A DNA stretch of 64,000 bases from Cepaea nemoralis (Eukaryota; Mollusca; Gastropoda; Stylommatophora; Helicidae): the NCBI GenBank assembly GCA_014155875.1, contig JACEFZ010024539.1:124001-188000 (forward strand). Direction: 5' to 3'. Both the position numbers and the translations under genes were made by a program. The notes beneath the pieces were generated by a model that worked only from the letters and a program-made list of their open reading frames with translations, was not told the DNA's origin and searched no databases. Positions 21,855 to 34,170 of the stretch are shown piece by piece (positions within the stretch are counted from its first letter, which is position 1; the number at the start of each line of letters is the position of its first letter).

Positions 21855-22643
21855 ACACACACACATGTACATACACACGCGCACATATCCCGCATGACCA
21901 AGTCATCAAGGCAAGTACGTATACATCCCTTACCCACTGGGACAACCTACAGGCAGCTATAGAACTACATACATATATAAATAAATAAATACATAAATAC
22001 ATACATATCTATTTATATTTAATATTTCATACCATTTGTGTAACGGCTTCGTATAGCTATATTTTAGAATAGCTTATTTTTTCTGCGCAAATATTCCCTT
22101 CACAGCCCCTGTTGTATCACGTCGTCTGATCTCTATCTGTGATAAGCATTGAAGTCGGTTGACGTTAATTGAAAATGCCCTAGGCGTTCTGGGTGACCGT
22201 TATCAGATAATCTCGTCCGACGATCGGTGGGCAGTCTTTACCTGTGCGTTAAAGGGGAGCTTAGTATGCAAAAAGGGGAAACAATTCTGGCTGAGCCAAG
22301 GGACCCGATTTGTCTCCGTTGGTTAATTATATTTTGTGTAAATAAGGGGACGTTATTTGTGGTGTTTCATTACATATTTTTATGATTATCTTGGTACGTT
22401 ATGGCTTAAATTAATTGAGAATCGTAGTTTTTTTTATTGACGTAACTATTCTCCACTAAACATACTAGACATTTACCCGCTTATTATGTGTTTTAGGGTT
22501 AAATTTTTATAATAATGTGTGCGTGTCTAGTATATTTTTAAACCAGATTTTCACCAAGCGTTTAATGCTGATACATGGGTCGGGACTTCTGCCGAATTAA
22601 CTATCAGCGTGCAACGTTTATTCATGCGGTCATTACTTGACCT
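20171..22643. repeat. right inverted arm, middle segment
   Basis: The reverse complement of about 12000-14050. It includes the E-box-like cassettes (20590-20805), (ATG)n at 20985-21036, about seven SINE-tail-like repeats (21150-21800) against four in the left arm, AC tracts at 21806-21865, and the AT-rich part to 22630. The right arm is about 0.4 kb longer here because the repeat array is expanded. Confidence 0.88.
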
Positions 22644-22832
22644 GGAACTTATTGAAAAACACCATACGAAGCAGAACACAACATCTAGCAACCATGATCC
22701 ACAAAGACAGACTAAGACAGGAGCGCATCATACAGACAGCCATACGACTAACAAAACAAACAGACAGAGACGCACATCACTTACACACATTAGAAGCACA
22801 ACTAGAAGAACACCAACAACACAGATATCTGG

Positions 22833-25115
22833 GTGCTCTTCTCAGAACAAAACTCAACACAATTACACAAGAGTCAGCCTACGAGGCAATATTTAGCAAT
22901 AGAACAGAACGTACAACGTAACAGACAAATAAGCAAAATATCAGACATGCAAGGAAACATGCAGACAGAAACACCACACATAGAGACTGCTTTCCAACAA
23001 CACTACACACAACTATTCACAGCAGAGACAGTCGACACACAGATACAAGACAACTTCTTACAGTACACAAAGAAATTATCTGACACAGACAAAGACACAC
23101 TGGACACAGAACTGACACTGACAGACATAGCACAGGCACTAAGCACACTAAACAAAGACAAAACTCCAGGACCAGACGGTTTGACAGTAGAATTCTACCA
23201 ACACTTCTTTCCTATTCTAGGCAATCTTCTCCTCAAAGTCTATCAGGAAGCCTTTGACAAAAAAAATCTTCCGGACAGCTGCAACATGTCTTACATTACA
23301 CTCATATGCAAGGATAAAACTGACAAAACACAACTGAAGAACTACAGACCAATTTCCTTACTCAACACAGACTACAAGATACTCGCCAAATCACTCACCA
23401 ACAAACTTAAACCTTTCATGCCAACACTAATACACCCAGACCAACAGTGCAGTGTCAAAGACAGAAATATACACAATCACACACACCTCATTAGAGACAT
23501 TATTAACTATACACATGGAAAAGACTGTCCATCCTCCATCTTATCCTTGGATCAAGAGAAGGCCTTCGACAGAATTTCCCACACTTACCTACATAGGACA
23601 CTAGAACACTGTAACATAGGAGAGTACTACAGGCAGTGGATACAGATCTTGTACAAAAATCCTGAGAGCAGAGTGTTGGTGAACCATTCACTGACAGCTA
23701 GCTTCAGGCTCACGAGATCTGTAAGACAAGGATGTCCCTTATCACCACTCCTGTATGTGCTCACTCTAGAACCTTTATTAGAGAAGATAAGGCAAGACAC
23801 TAGTATTAAAGGAACCTTCCTGCATGGGATAGGAGAGCAGAAGCTCATCGCCTATGCAGATGACACTGCCTTCTTTCCCACCAGCAACACATCAATAAGG
23901 AATATACTCCACACCTTTACCCATTTTGGAAAAGGCAGTGGAGCCAAAATTAATGTACAGAAATCACAGATAATGGGCCTGGGAAAGTGGAAACAAAAGG
24001 CTGATTTCCCTCCAGATCTGAAACACATAGACACCATGAAGCTGTATGGGATCACATTTCCATGCGATCCCACAGAAACACACAGACAGACATGGCACGC
24101 ACTGACCGAACAGATCACAGACATGTTACACAGGTATAGGTACAAGACATCCACAATATTTGGTAGAAGCACAATAGTCAACACATACATACTACCCAAA
24201 ATAATATATTTAGCGACAGTACTGGACCCTCCTAAACAGACCGTCACAAACATAAACAAACAAATCAGACGCTTCATCTTCACCAACACGATACACAGCA
24301 TTAAACACAAAACTCTCATACAAGACAGGAAACAAGGCGGCATTGGATTACAAGACATCCAGACAAAAATACTGTCACTTAGGATTAGTTACATAGGTAA
24401 AATCATCAGACACCCAGAACAGAACAGACTAGCACTATACTACATAGGCCACAACATCAAACATCTCACACCTCTTAACAATGCAACTGCACACTACCAG
24501 GGAAGACTGCCAACATTCTATCAGACATGCATACAGGCAATAAAAGGACATGAACAGTTAATACAGCAAACAACACACACAATATACAAACATTTAGTTA
24601 GAGAACAAGCACCATCACTAAGACTTAGGATTAAAAGAGGACACAAATACTTCATGACTGACTTCACATGCACCTTTTCAAACCTACACAACAAACACAT
24701 AACACCAAAAGCTAGAGAGATCACATATAGACTGTTATACAGTATGACCCCCACAACACAGGTAGAAGCATACATATCCAAACAATGTCAATTATGTAGA
24801 AACAACACACAAGAGACAGAGGAACACATTTATTATACGTGTCCAACAATTACTGCCACACGCGCAACACTCAAACACCTCATACAAACACACACAGGCA
24901 AACAAACCGACATATATAAAGCAATTTTTCTCAATACTATACCAATGGCATCTAAGGACATACATACAAAACTACTTGTAGCACTTTCTTACTACAGACA
25001 ACTTATATGGACCTGCAGAAACTTTGCCAGATACAAACACCACACATATAACACACATTTAGTTTCCTTCATGTACACGCACAAAATATCACAACTCTTT
25101 CCAGAGTTGGTATAA
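22833..25115 (+). CDS. L1/Tx1-like ORF2: reverse transcriptase and Cys-rich C-terminus
   Basis: A 760-residue open frame. RT motifs in order are KTPGPDGLTVEFYQHFF (near residue 110), LKNYRPISLLNTDYKILAK, LSLDQEKAFDRISHTYLHR (motif A), SVRQGCPLSPLLYVL (motif B) and LIAYADDTAFF (motif C, intact YADD). KLYGITF and an L1-style thumb follow. Near the C-terminus CQLCRNNTQETEEHIYYTC gives the CX2C...HX4C zinc-binding pattern typical of L1-type ORF2. It lacks the N-terminal endonuclease because of 5' truncation. The upstream segment (22637-22921), which holds TITQESAYEAIFSNR, is in another frame, so one frameshift lies near 22890-22910. The apparent start methionine at 22833 is therefore not the natural start. 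The RT itself has no internal stop. Codon use is rich in ACA and CAC, unlike the neighbouring RTE copies. Confidence 0.93.
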   Translation: MLFSEQNSTQLHKSQPTRQYLAIEQNVQRNRQISKISDMQGNMQTETPHIETAFQQHYTQLFTAETVDTQIQDNFLQYTKKLSDTDKDTLDTELTLTDIAQALSTLNKDKTPGPDGLTVEFYQHFFPILGNLLLKVYQEAFDKKNLPDSCNMSYITLICKDKTDKTQLKNYRPISLLNTDYKILAKSLTNKLKPFMPTLIHPDQQCSVKDRNIHNHTHLIRDIINYTHGKDCPSSILSLDQEKAFDRISHTYLHRTLEHCNIGEYYRQWIQILYKNPESRVLVNHSLTASFRLTRSVRQGCPLSPLLYVLTLEPLLEKIRQDTSIKGTFLHGIGEQKLIAYADDTAFFPTSNTSIRNILHTFTHFGKGSGAKINVQKSQIMGLGKWKQKADFPPDLKHIDTMKLYGITFPCDPTETHRQTWHALTEQITDMLHRYRYKTSTIFGRSTIVNTYILPKIIYLATVLDPPKQTVTNINKQIRRFIFTNTIHSIKHKTLIQDRKQGGIGLQDIQTKILSLRISYIGKIIRHPEQNRLALYYIGHNIKHLTPLNNATAHYQGRLPTFYQTCIQAIKGHEQLIQQTTHTIYKHLVREQAPSLRLRIKRGHKYFMTDFTCTFSNLHNKHITPKAREITYRLLYSMTPTTQVEAYISKQCQLCRNNTQETEEHIYYTCPTITATRATLKHLIQTHTGKQTDIYKAIFLNTIPMASKDIHTKLLVALSYYRQLIWTCRNFARYKHHTYNTHLVSFMYTHKISQLFPELV

Positions 25116-28027
25116 ATGGTATACCAACTCTGGCAATTTTGGGATTTTTTTTGGAAATTTTGGTATACATGAGTGAGAGAAAAAAAGGAGAAACTGTGAA
25201 TGAATGGTGAGTGGATGATTAAATAGATCACATATGGTCAAAAGACCAATGGAAAATCCCTTATGTAAAGAATAGTGGAAGGATAAATGCTTGTTTTACT
25301 TGTTACAAAATGATGGTTTCACCCTTATAGACAAGAGAGAAAAGAAAAAAGGAGAAAAGAAAATTAAACTCCTCCCATTCCAATGTACTATTTATGGAAT
25401 GTTTGGCTTTGAATGCACTTGTTGTGCTATACTACCACTACTACTAAGATTATCACTTTAGTAAATAAACTCACATATTTGTTATACTATTATCATTATT
25501 ATTATCATTATTATTATTATTATTATTTTATTGTTTATTAAAATGATTATCATCATTATTATTATTATGACTATCTTTATTCTACCTTTACTATCCTTAG
25601 TAATTTTAATGTTATAAGTATTATTGATATCATCATTATCATTTTACAATTTCATCTCCCCCGCCCCCCCCCCCCCCCCCTGTGCTTACAGTTTGTTTGC
25701 CTTTGCTACTAACCCCACTGGTTGGTTCAAACTTTTGTCCTGCCTGTGCCATCATTACTAGAGTGGTCAGGAGAGCATTGATGGAATTGAACAATTAGTG
25801 GGAGGGTAGCGCGGGAAACAAAAATGTAAGGATTTCCCTTTCGCTTAGTCACCCCCTTTGAATCATGTGAGTGAGTGTTAAATGAATGAATAAATATAAA
25901 AACACATATGGTTATCAAACCAATAATACTGTAAAAACTCATGCAAATACAAATATTTGGTTAATTTTCATTTTAAAAAAAAAGAAAGAGAGAGCAAAGA
26001 GGGAAATATGAATGAACCCCTACATTTAGGAAAAAAAAAAACAAGGAGGAAAATATAACCCACTCCTTTACTCCAAGTATTATTAAAAACTGCAGTTTGC
26101 ATGTGTATGTACCTGCTAGGCTATGTTTAACACCATTACAAAGAAAATCATCCTAGCAAATGGAATCACATATTGTAAATATGTTATAATTTTCATAACT
26201 ATTATCACCATTGCTGTTTTTTTTTAATAATTGCTGTCATTACCCCCAGTATGTCTCTTCTTGTCATTACTACTATTGCCATCATTAGTAATAAAACAAA
26301 AACCCCTTTCCCATGTACCCCCCTCCCCTCGCTCATGGTTGTTGTTGCCTTTGCTGGTACCCACACCGGTTTGGTTCAAATATTCATCCTGCCTTTACCA
26401 TCATCGCCCAGAGAGGGGGAAATGGCATGGGTGGAGTGGAACCAAATTGGTGAGAGGGTGGCAAGGGAAACAAAGATGTAAAGATTGAAAAAATTTGTGC
26501 TAATACTGATGCTTGTTTACTTTCTACAATAAGTTTTAAAAAAAAAAAAAAAAAAAGAGGAAGGGAAAAAAATGAATGAACCCTTACAAATAAGACCAAA
26601 AGGAAAAAAAAGAAACAAGGAGAAAAAGATAACCAACTCCTTTTAATTCTACTATTATTGAACATGCATGTTGCAAGTATATGTAAAAAAAAAAAAAATA
26701 TAAGCAAGGAGAAACAAAAAAGATTATCAACTCCTTTTTACACCTACTATATTATTAAACAGTGCAGGATGCAATTGTTATTGTATGTACCAGCCATATT
26801 TTAACACCATTTCTAAGAAAACCATTTTAGCAAATGGAATCACAGTTTTGGAAAATGTGATCATTATCAAAACAAATCCTACCATTGTGTTTTATTAACA
26901 TTAGCATCGCTGTCATCACCCTTAGTAGTTTTTATTCCTTGTCATTATTATTATAAGATGTATTTCATGTAAACACCATTCCTAAGGTAATCAATTTAGC
27001 ACATAAAATCACATGTTAAAACTATTATTTATTATCATTGAGTCTATCACTAGTCTCAGCACTGTTGTTATTCCTTGTCACTATGATATTTATTTATGTA
27101 TTTGGTTGTTACTTTGCATTATTATCATTGTAATCACTATTAATATATATGGCTTTGTAAACGCGTATACAAACACATCCCCCTCTCCCACCCTTTTGAT
27201 ACTGTGATTGTTGTCTCTGCTGCCACCCTCACCGTTTTGTTTCAGTTCTGCACCGCCATGTTTATCATCACCGAGGGTGATGGTACTTGGTAGGAGTTTT
27301 TGGAGCTGACAGGAGAGCGGGGCGGCAGGGGAAAAAATAACAGCCCGATACCATCATGCTTTGGATTTAAAATATTTCCTTACAACAATGTCAATGGAGA
27401 AATGTTTAAATGTATAAAATATTTGTAATTTTTGCGCATATGTCACCTACACGCCCACATGCAACGCTCTGTAAAAACACGCACACAAATACTGAACACA
27501 CAGTACGCATGTAACAACACAAACAATACAAATGCAACAACTACCCCTCCTGCATTGTAAACTAGGATACTCCTTGACAACCCCCCCCCCCCCCACCTTT
27601 TCGATAATGTTTGGTTTTGATGCTGCTGCTGCCTTCACCGGTCGGTTCTAACAAGTTTTACTGCCATTTGCCTCATTACCAAGTGGTGATGATGGTATTG
27701 GTGGGGTTGGAGCTGACAGGTGAAAAGGTGGCAGAGGGGAAAAAAATGGTATACTACCGTCCTGTTGTTGTTTGTACTCGTTTTTCTTTACCCCCCATTT
27801 CAAATGTAAAAAGGTTGAAACAAATGTTGTAAAAATTTGCGCATATGTCACCTACACTTCCACATGCAGCGCTCTGTAACAACACGAACAATACAAATGC
27901 AAATGTTTCTTAACACTCAATAAAAGTTTTAAAAAAAAAAAAAAATTTTACTAAAGATTTTAGAGAAGATAAAAATATATAGAAAAGAAAAATATTTAGA
28001 AAAGAAAAAAAAAAAAAAAAAAAAAAA
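25116..28027 (+). repeat. L1/Tx1-like 3' UTR with repeated ~150-bp module and poly-A
   Basis: A noncoding, AT-rich stretch with ATT/ATC microsatellites (25495-25640), C-runs (25664 and 27581) and A-runs. A module recurs four times, near 25690-25840, 26335-26480, 27205-27340 and 27605-27750. Each holds TTTGCTRxTACCC/ACC, GGTTxGGTTCAAA, CCATCATxACC and a GGTGGxxGGGRAA-like end. The modules are diverged and unevenly spaced. Terminal A-runs with AATAAAAG near 27917 suggest a polyadenylation signal. Confidence 0.75.
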
Positions 28028-28161
28028 CATGACTTGACCTACTCGGGGTAACTCGAGAGATGGAATAAATCAATTTTCTGTCATATTGGATTTCGGTCTC
28101 CTCATCGAAGGGGTTCGATATCTACATGACTGAGGCTCGATCACACCACACACCCCACCAT

Positions 28162-28192
<31 letters not shown>

Positions 28193-28701
28193 CACACTGG
28201 GACTCAAACCCAGGTGCACGGTGACTAGTTGGTCTACTTATCTATATAAGTATTCCACATGCACGGGGCTTGCGCTGCTGTCTTCTAGCGACCCCGGGAC
28301 GGACCAGGGAAGCGGAGGCGGCCGGTGAAGGCATCTGGGGTACCTAGGGCGGGTGCCCGGTGACTAGTTGGTCTAATTATCTATATAAGTAATCTACATG
28401 CATGGGTCTTGCCTCGTTGTCTTTGAATGGGCTCGGAAGCGGTCGGGGGAAGCCGAGGCGGCCGGCGGAGGTACCTGTTCGCGCCCGCCCGCCCCCGGGA
28501 CCGTAAGTAGTCATCAGGACAACCAGAAGTGGTCACCCAGACCCAAGAAAATACCCGCCAATTTTTGAAAAAATTAGGTCCGATATGGATCCGGTTTTGA
28601 CGTCATCAATATGGAGGTACACTCTTCGTATAGTAAAAAATGACGTCATCAGATGGATCCAGATCCATAAATGATACTTAGTTACAACATTATATTCTAC
28701 T
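28028..28701. repeat. right inverted arm, outer segment
   Basis: The reverse complement of 11328-11960. It has ACTCGAGAGATGGAATAAAT, the AC-rich tract at 28160-28195, two hairpin/tRNA-like blocks (28200-28420), the CCCGCCCGCCCCCGGGACC block and the terminal GTTACAACATTATATTCTAC. Confidence 0.9.
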
Positions 28702-28707
28702 CATGAG
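28702..28707. repeat. right 6-bp target-site duplication CATGAG
   Basis: Directly follows the right terminus CTACT and matches 11322-11327. Confidence 0.7.
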
Positions 28708-28754
28708 TCAACGTTTGATTTTCATATTACACTTTTTACTTGGAGTCTGATCTT

Positions 28755-28930
28755 TGAGTGATTTCTTGAAGACTGTTGTGTTCACAGTGTACTTGTTCTG
28801 TACTGTCAATATATGGTTTGTTCATACAGTACTTGTTCTGTAATGTTGATATATGGTATGTTCATACAGTGATTGTCCTATTATGACACTATATGTTCTG
28901 TTCACACAGTGGCTGTCTTGTGCTACCTAT
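28755..28930. repeat. short minisatellite, about 3 copies
   Basis: Units of about 56 bp with CAGTGTACTTGTTCTGT, then AATATATGGTxTGTTCA and CACAGTG, degenerating over three copies. It lies immediately outside the long-arm element. Confidence 0.7.
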
Positions 28931-29718
28931 GTATGCCCAGTTCATTATTTATATGTTTAAGTGTACCCAACACACATATGAATAAAATAGTAGAGACCCA
29001 GGAGGGCGGGCAAATTCACGTTAGTTCCTTTGCTTGTTACTAGAGGATGTCATCTCCTATTAAGGCTAATGGTACCAGTCCGTGGTCTCAACACCATCTA
29101 AAGGAGCCTTTAGTTATAATAATTTCGTGTAAGATACTGGCTACATCCCTAATTATCTTCATGTGAAGGCGACGAGCCAAATTTCAGGCATCCTACAGAA
29201 GGCGATAGAGGATAGGATCCCATCCCATCCCAACCGGGATACCCTTATAAATACCCCGAACGTGACCTCGGGTCAAACATGTGATAGTCCTGAGACGTCA
29301 CATCGCCACAGCAGGCTCCTGCTACAGGGCTTGGAGGACATGAGGATTTTCCAGTTTTATTTTAAAGTCTGATCACAGACCGTAACGATCAGAAATATAA
29401 CCGAACGCTAACATAACTGGTTTCCCGAAAACGTTAGAAGCTAATGTCTCCATTGTTACACACCACGTGAGATCTGAGTGATCGTGATTTGGCGAACAAA
29501 CTGAGCCCGAAATACGTCACACACCACGGCCTAGTTACCTATTAAATTAACTAATCTTAAATTATTACTGCGGTTCAAACCGAGTTGGTGATGTTGGTCA
29601 AAACAGGCCCGACACTAGAAGAGAATTATAATGCAACATTACAAACGAGGAGGTATTCACTGGGGAAAGATTCCTGTCTAGGTGATGGTGTGACATGTAA
29701 ATTTTGGAGTAATCTACC
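28931..29718. other. no gene seen
   Basis: Unique-looking sequence. A 69-codon ORF at 29163-29372 has no recognisable domain or splice context. Confidence 0.5.
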
Positions 29719-29961
29719 ATGGCTGAGGGGTTAGCAGCTTTCTCCGCTAACCCCGAATACTCTCGTCACGTGACGCGACAAGAATTAGCAGTGGTTCGAA
29801 TCGCAAAAGTGACTTATGAGAGTATGGAGCCGGTCGCTCAGAAAGTCGTGGCTTGCTGATGAGCGTAATCTAGCCTAGGAATCAACATACAGCTGAAAGA
29901 TGCTGGTGTTGACCGCAATATCCTGAAACAGGATGGAAAAGCGAAAAAAAAAAAAAAAAAA
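29719..29961 (+). mobile_element. tRNA-like SINE, forward copy with poly-A
   Basis: Starts near CATGGCTGAGGGGTTAGC. It has a B-box-like GGTTCGAATCG near 29793, GGAGCCGGTCGCTCAGAAAG and GATGCTGGTGTTGACCGC, and ends in poly-A (29944-29961). It matches the SINEs at 10024, 43941 and 51944 in order of parts. No clear flanking duplication was found. Confidence 0.82.
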
Positions 29962-31290
29962 TATTCAATGGAGAATTCAGAACGGATTCAGAATGGAGAA
30001 CGCTCACCTAAACCGTGATAAGCACAGGATTTGAGAATAGAAGATCTTTCCATGAAGATTAGCCTGGGAAAACCGAATTCCCTCTAACCCAAGATGCCTT
30101 TTATTACGTGCACGTGACATGATTCAAGGCGATCAGGTGAACAATTTCCAGTTACAGACTACGGGTTCAATAAGAAGCCGTAACCACGCCCAACATAATC
30201 AGTTAGTGTTAGTTCTAGTTAGGCTGACCCCGGCACAAACACAAGTACCCGTAACCTTGTTGAGATTTCCTGCAGGATTCCACGACAAAGATCACTGGGA
30301 CTTTCCGAAAGTGAAGGCAAGATCACCTACCTCTGCTAGAGTTCAAAGGCCAAGCAAAGGATCCTTTTCACGTCATGAGGCGTCATCGGTACAATGGGCT
30401 AGCCCACAGTTGTGTTACTGCTCTCTGGCCACTCGAAGGGCCATATGTTCTCAATATCACGTCATGGGTACAATGGGCTAGCCCACAGTTGTGTTACTGC
30501 TCTCTGGCCACTCAAAGGGCCATATGTTCTCAATATCACGCCGGCCGTATTTACTTTCCAGGAAGTCACCTGGCACCCATTTTAGGTTGGGTCGACCTAG
30601 AAGCACAGATCACCGTTCGTTTACTCTATTTGTATGCATTCAGTATTACATATAAGTAGACGATAATTTGTTGGTGATAACGATGTTGCCAAAGAAAAGA
30701 CAAATGGGTTTTGGTGTTAGTTTTATGACGCGTTCTGTGTAGATGTTGGTGGGTGTCGGAAGAAGTATCCATGATACATGTTGACAGATTTGTGATGACA
30801 AACTAGCACCAACCTGGGATAGGAGGCATCCTGGGCAAATTAAACTTCCTGAAGAGAGGTGACGCGGTCAGGAACGTCCACATTTTTTGAGAGGACGGGC
30901 ATGAAGCAGCGTGGTTCACACTGGCTATAATAAGAACATAATGATTTGATCGCAGTGAGTCTTAGTTTTGGAACTTGTACAGTCTATGTAGCCTGGTGCG
31001 CAGACTAGGGGTGAGCGCCCAAACTTGCAAAACACCCCATGGCTCGTGCATTCATCACCTCTGCAGCAAAAGTCCAACTCATAGCCTTCAAGTGGCGGAC
31101 GTGTTTTAACAGGAGAAGGGACGGCGGCGAGTCTCTGGCGCTGTAAAAATAACCACAATGTTCTAGAGGTGTATGCACATACATACATGCACAGATACGT
31201 TTAAGCGTACCTACACATCTAAACTCGAGTAAGACCACAGTCTGCTCTAGTAAAGGAAAGGTGCTGAAGAGAGGTAACCAGCCAGGAGGC
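29962..31290. other. no gene seen; one 79-bp tandem duplication
   Basis: Two nearly identical 79-bp units lie at about 30391-30548 (ACAATGGGCTAGCCCACAG start). The rest is unique-looking. ORFs at 30119-30481 and 30375-30659 cross the duplication and show no domain. Confidence 0.5.
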
Positions 31291-34170
31291 GCACCACAGA
31301 AATCAGGATGCCAAGAAATTACGCAATGAGATATGTCGATTACTGCAAAACGAAATGGTTCTCAGCCTGCTTTGGACCCCCACAGGCGCAGTGCCGGGCC
31401 CTATGCCTCGAAAGAGTCGAACCACAACTACTGGAGATCCTTCTCAGATGTTCTGTGGAGCCAAGAGACCTGAGAATAGAGCGTCAGGCCATGCCAAACA
31501 AAGACTAAAAATAATGCACTGAAATGCGGAGGGAGTCAGCAACAACAACAAAATATAGCTAGAAACATCTTGGACCAAGAAAAAGTACGTTTATGTTGCT
31601 TCCAAGATACTCACCTCAATGAACATATAGCCTTCAAGAGCAGATGCTACCAGTGTCGCCGATCTGACCGAAAGGACAGGAGAAAAGGTGGGATACTGAC
31701 CCTTGTAAAAAAAATATCATCACAGCTTCCCAAATTAAAGTTTACATAGAAGTGGCCGAGTATCAGAAACATAAACTTAAGACAGACAATTCAGATCTAC
31801 ATCTGATCAATTACTACGGCCTAAGTAAACCGCCCACAGGCACTGGACACACTACCATTAAAATAAAAATGACTGTGTGGCGATTTCAACAGCCACTCGC
31901 AGAGCTGCGGCTATGATCACATGGACCAGAGAGGAGAGAGACTGGAAGACTGGCAGGATGAGAACAGATTCATCTTGATTAACAAGCCATCTGACCCACA
32001 TATCTTCTACTAGAGATCATGGCACACTACAACTACACCTGATCTGGCTTTTCATTCACCAGACCTGGAGTGGAATATCACACGAATTGTTGGGAAACAA
32101 CTTGGTGGCAATGACCATCGGCCAGTCTTTCTAACTGTAGAAAATGAGCATGTAAGTGAAAGCAGCACCCTATCGAGGTGGAACTACAAGAAAGCAGATG
32201 GGGCAATGAACAAGCATCGCATCTGCATACTGGTTAGGAACCTGAACACTGAGAAAGATATAAATAAAGTAGTTGAAGAGTTTTGGAAACGCATACTACA
32301 GGCAGCATGATAAACATTACCAAGAGGAGTTCGTAAACAATATAAACCGTACTGGGAACGTAAACTAGAACAGTTATATGATATGGAAGTGTGTAGAAAG
32401 CAAGCAGATGCCAAACTCAGCCAAAAGCACCACAATAAATAATAGCACGCCTAACAAGACACAAATGAACATGCATTAGTGGCCACCAGATCGCTACAAA
32501 GAGCTGTAGATGCATTAGTTGCATGGGCAAATAGATGGTGTGTCAGCATAAACAATGACAAGTGCAGCACCACTCTATTTACCCTCTCTCCGAAACAAAA
32601 GGCAGGGATCATCCAGATAAATGGAATACCCCTAAGAGAAGATTAAAAAACCAACATACTTTGAAGTAACATTTGATGATAGGCGACATGGAGAAAGCAC
32701 GTCAACAAAGCGGTAGCAAAAGCCAGAAGGAAAATAGCCATCCCGAGAAAACTAAGTGGAATCACATGGGGAGCCAGTGGAAAAAGACTTAGCAAAGTTT
32801 ATCAACAGAGCATACGACCACACCTGGATTACGGGTCAACTGTGCGGTGTTCAGCATCAAAAATCACACTACAAGACCTGGACAAGGTGCAAAATCTAGC
32901 AGAGTCACTACGGAAGGGATGGGATTAGCCACTATAGTGAAGATGGAGAAGATTGGGAAGACACAAGCACGGAGAGAGCGCAGACTTACGAGAACGCTAA
33001 TACAAGCATACAAGTTCCTCAGCATGCCAAGCCACCCTGTGAAGAACAGATTTTTAAACTTAGCTATGAATTGGTTGAAAAGAAGCAATTATTCCCACCA
33101 AGCCAGACGACTTTGCAGAGAAACCACCGATCTGCCCACAGCTTGTATCCCTCTGAAAAATATTCCTGAACGAACTCCATGGAAAGAGGACCATAGACTA
33201 TCACTACAAATCCAGACAAAAGTGAGAGGAATATTTGACAAGGAAGAACAGAACAGTGTACAGCGCAGAGCAGCTTCTCAGCTTCCTTGACGAAGAATAC
33301 CCACAGGAGCTCTGGATCCGAGTCTACACAAATGGGTCAGCATAAAATTATGTTCGAAATGGAGGAGCGGGAGTGTACATAGAATACCCGAATAATAAGA
33401 ACACAACCAGAGTACCAACAGGAAAGTACTCCAATAACTATGATGCTGAAATTGAGGCAATCAAGATAGCAACAGAGAAATTTCTAAATACCAGCCATGG
33501 TACGCAACCATTGGTGTTATTGACAGAGGCATAATCAGTACTCGAGGCGCTCCTGTCTGGGAGATTGCCAGTACTAAAGACACTACTTTCTGAACTTAGC
33601 AGTCAGCATAAGGTCACCATATAGTGGATACGATCTCACTGAGGAGTACCCGGAAACGAGAAAGCTGACCGATTAGCTAAAGAAGGAGCAAAAGAGGAAT
33701 AGCCTGATGCGCCAGTTACATACCACCAAAAGAAAAGAATGATCAAATCAGTCAGAAAGTCATCAAAATCTGCTCAAGACGACTACCACGTTATGGACAG
33801 ACCAGAACAAGTCATTATTATGGGCCTCAGAACAGGACACAATAGATTACGCAACCGAAATTAATAATACAAAATTCAACGTCGCAGACAGCAGATCACA
33901 TACTCAAAGACTGCCCAAAATACGAAATATCTAGGCAAACCTTCTGCCCTAGAGAGACGACAGCGGAAGACTCTATGGACCACTGAGTGAACTAAAAAAA
34001 AAGACAGTTAAATGCATACAAGAGACAATATTGCAATTATAGACACATTTCAAGCGAACGAAAGAAGAAGATGAACCTGTACATTTGGTGCGAATATAGG
34101 GGCGAGGGAGGAGTGCAACAAGGGTCCAAGAACACTGGAACAAGGCACTCAAAATGGTTGTCAAAACTAC
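31291..34170 (+). pseudogene. decayed LINE (endonuclease, RT remnant, RNase H), Jockey/I-like
   Basis: An N-terminal region near 31308-31505 is followed by a degraded endonuclease. IMHWNAEGVSNNNKI is near 31510, FNSHSQSCGYDHMDQRGERL near 31890, INKPSDPHIFY near 31978, TPDLAFHSPDLEWNI near 32035 and GGNDHRPVFLTV near 32105. The RT core with its YADD box is missing. The frame passes from the linker near 32440 straight to thumb sequence (RSLQRAVDALVAWANRWC near 32490), so an internal deletion removed most of the RT. RNase H is near 33320-33690 with RVYTNGSA, DAEIEAIKIATEKF and GVPGNEKADRLAKEGAK. Stops and frameshifts are frequent. Different family from the 34.8-kb element that follows. Confidence 0.85.

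Larger units (their letters stand above)
22644..28027 (+). mobile_element. L1/Tx1-like LINE inserted in the right arm
   Basis: A 5.4-kb insertion beginning in the ORF2 region between endonuclease and RT, so it is 5'-truncated. It ends in a long poly-A (about 28002-28027). A 13-bp duplication, CATTACTTGACCT versus CATGACTTGACCT, flanks it (22631-22643 and 28028-28040). The arm sequence resumes exactly after the duplication. It contains one RT ORF and a 2.9-kb 3' untranslated region. Confidence 0.9.
11328..28701. mobile_element. long-inverted-arm mobile element with nested LINE insertions
   Basis: The left end AGTAGTATATAATG (11328-11341) is the near-exact inverse of the right end CATTATATTCTACT (28688-28701). 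CATGAG flanks both ends (11322-11327 and 28702-28707). The left arm runs inward to 14178 and the right arm to 17941. The right arm is interrupted by two insertions with their own duplications. Core genes are a PC4-like protein and an unknown ORF, both on the minus strand. Removing three insertions (15819-16215, 18101-20170, 22644-28027, each plus one duplication) leaves about 9.5 kb. The 6-bp duplication and AG...CT ends resemble Polinton/Maverick elements. However, no polymerase B, integrase, ATPase, protease or capsid gene is visible, so it would be non-autonomous or a different kind of element. Confidence 0.82.

Noticed and set aside
11328..28701. Calling the long-arm element a Polinton/Maverick outright
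   Set aside because: Ends and duplication length fit, but none of the defining genes is visible. The arms are also far longer relative to the core than usual.
30119..30659. Two ORFs over the 79-bp duplication
   Set aside because: No domain. The frames are explained by the duplication and chance.
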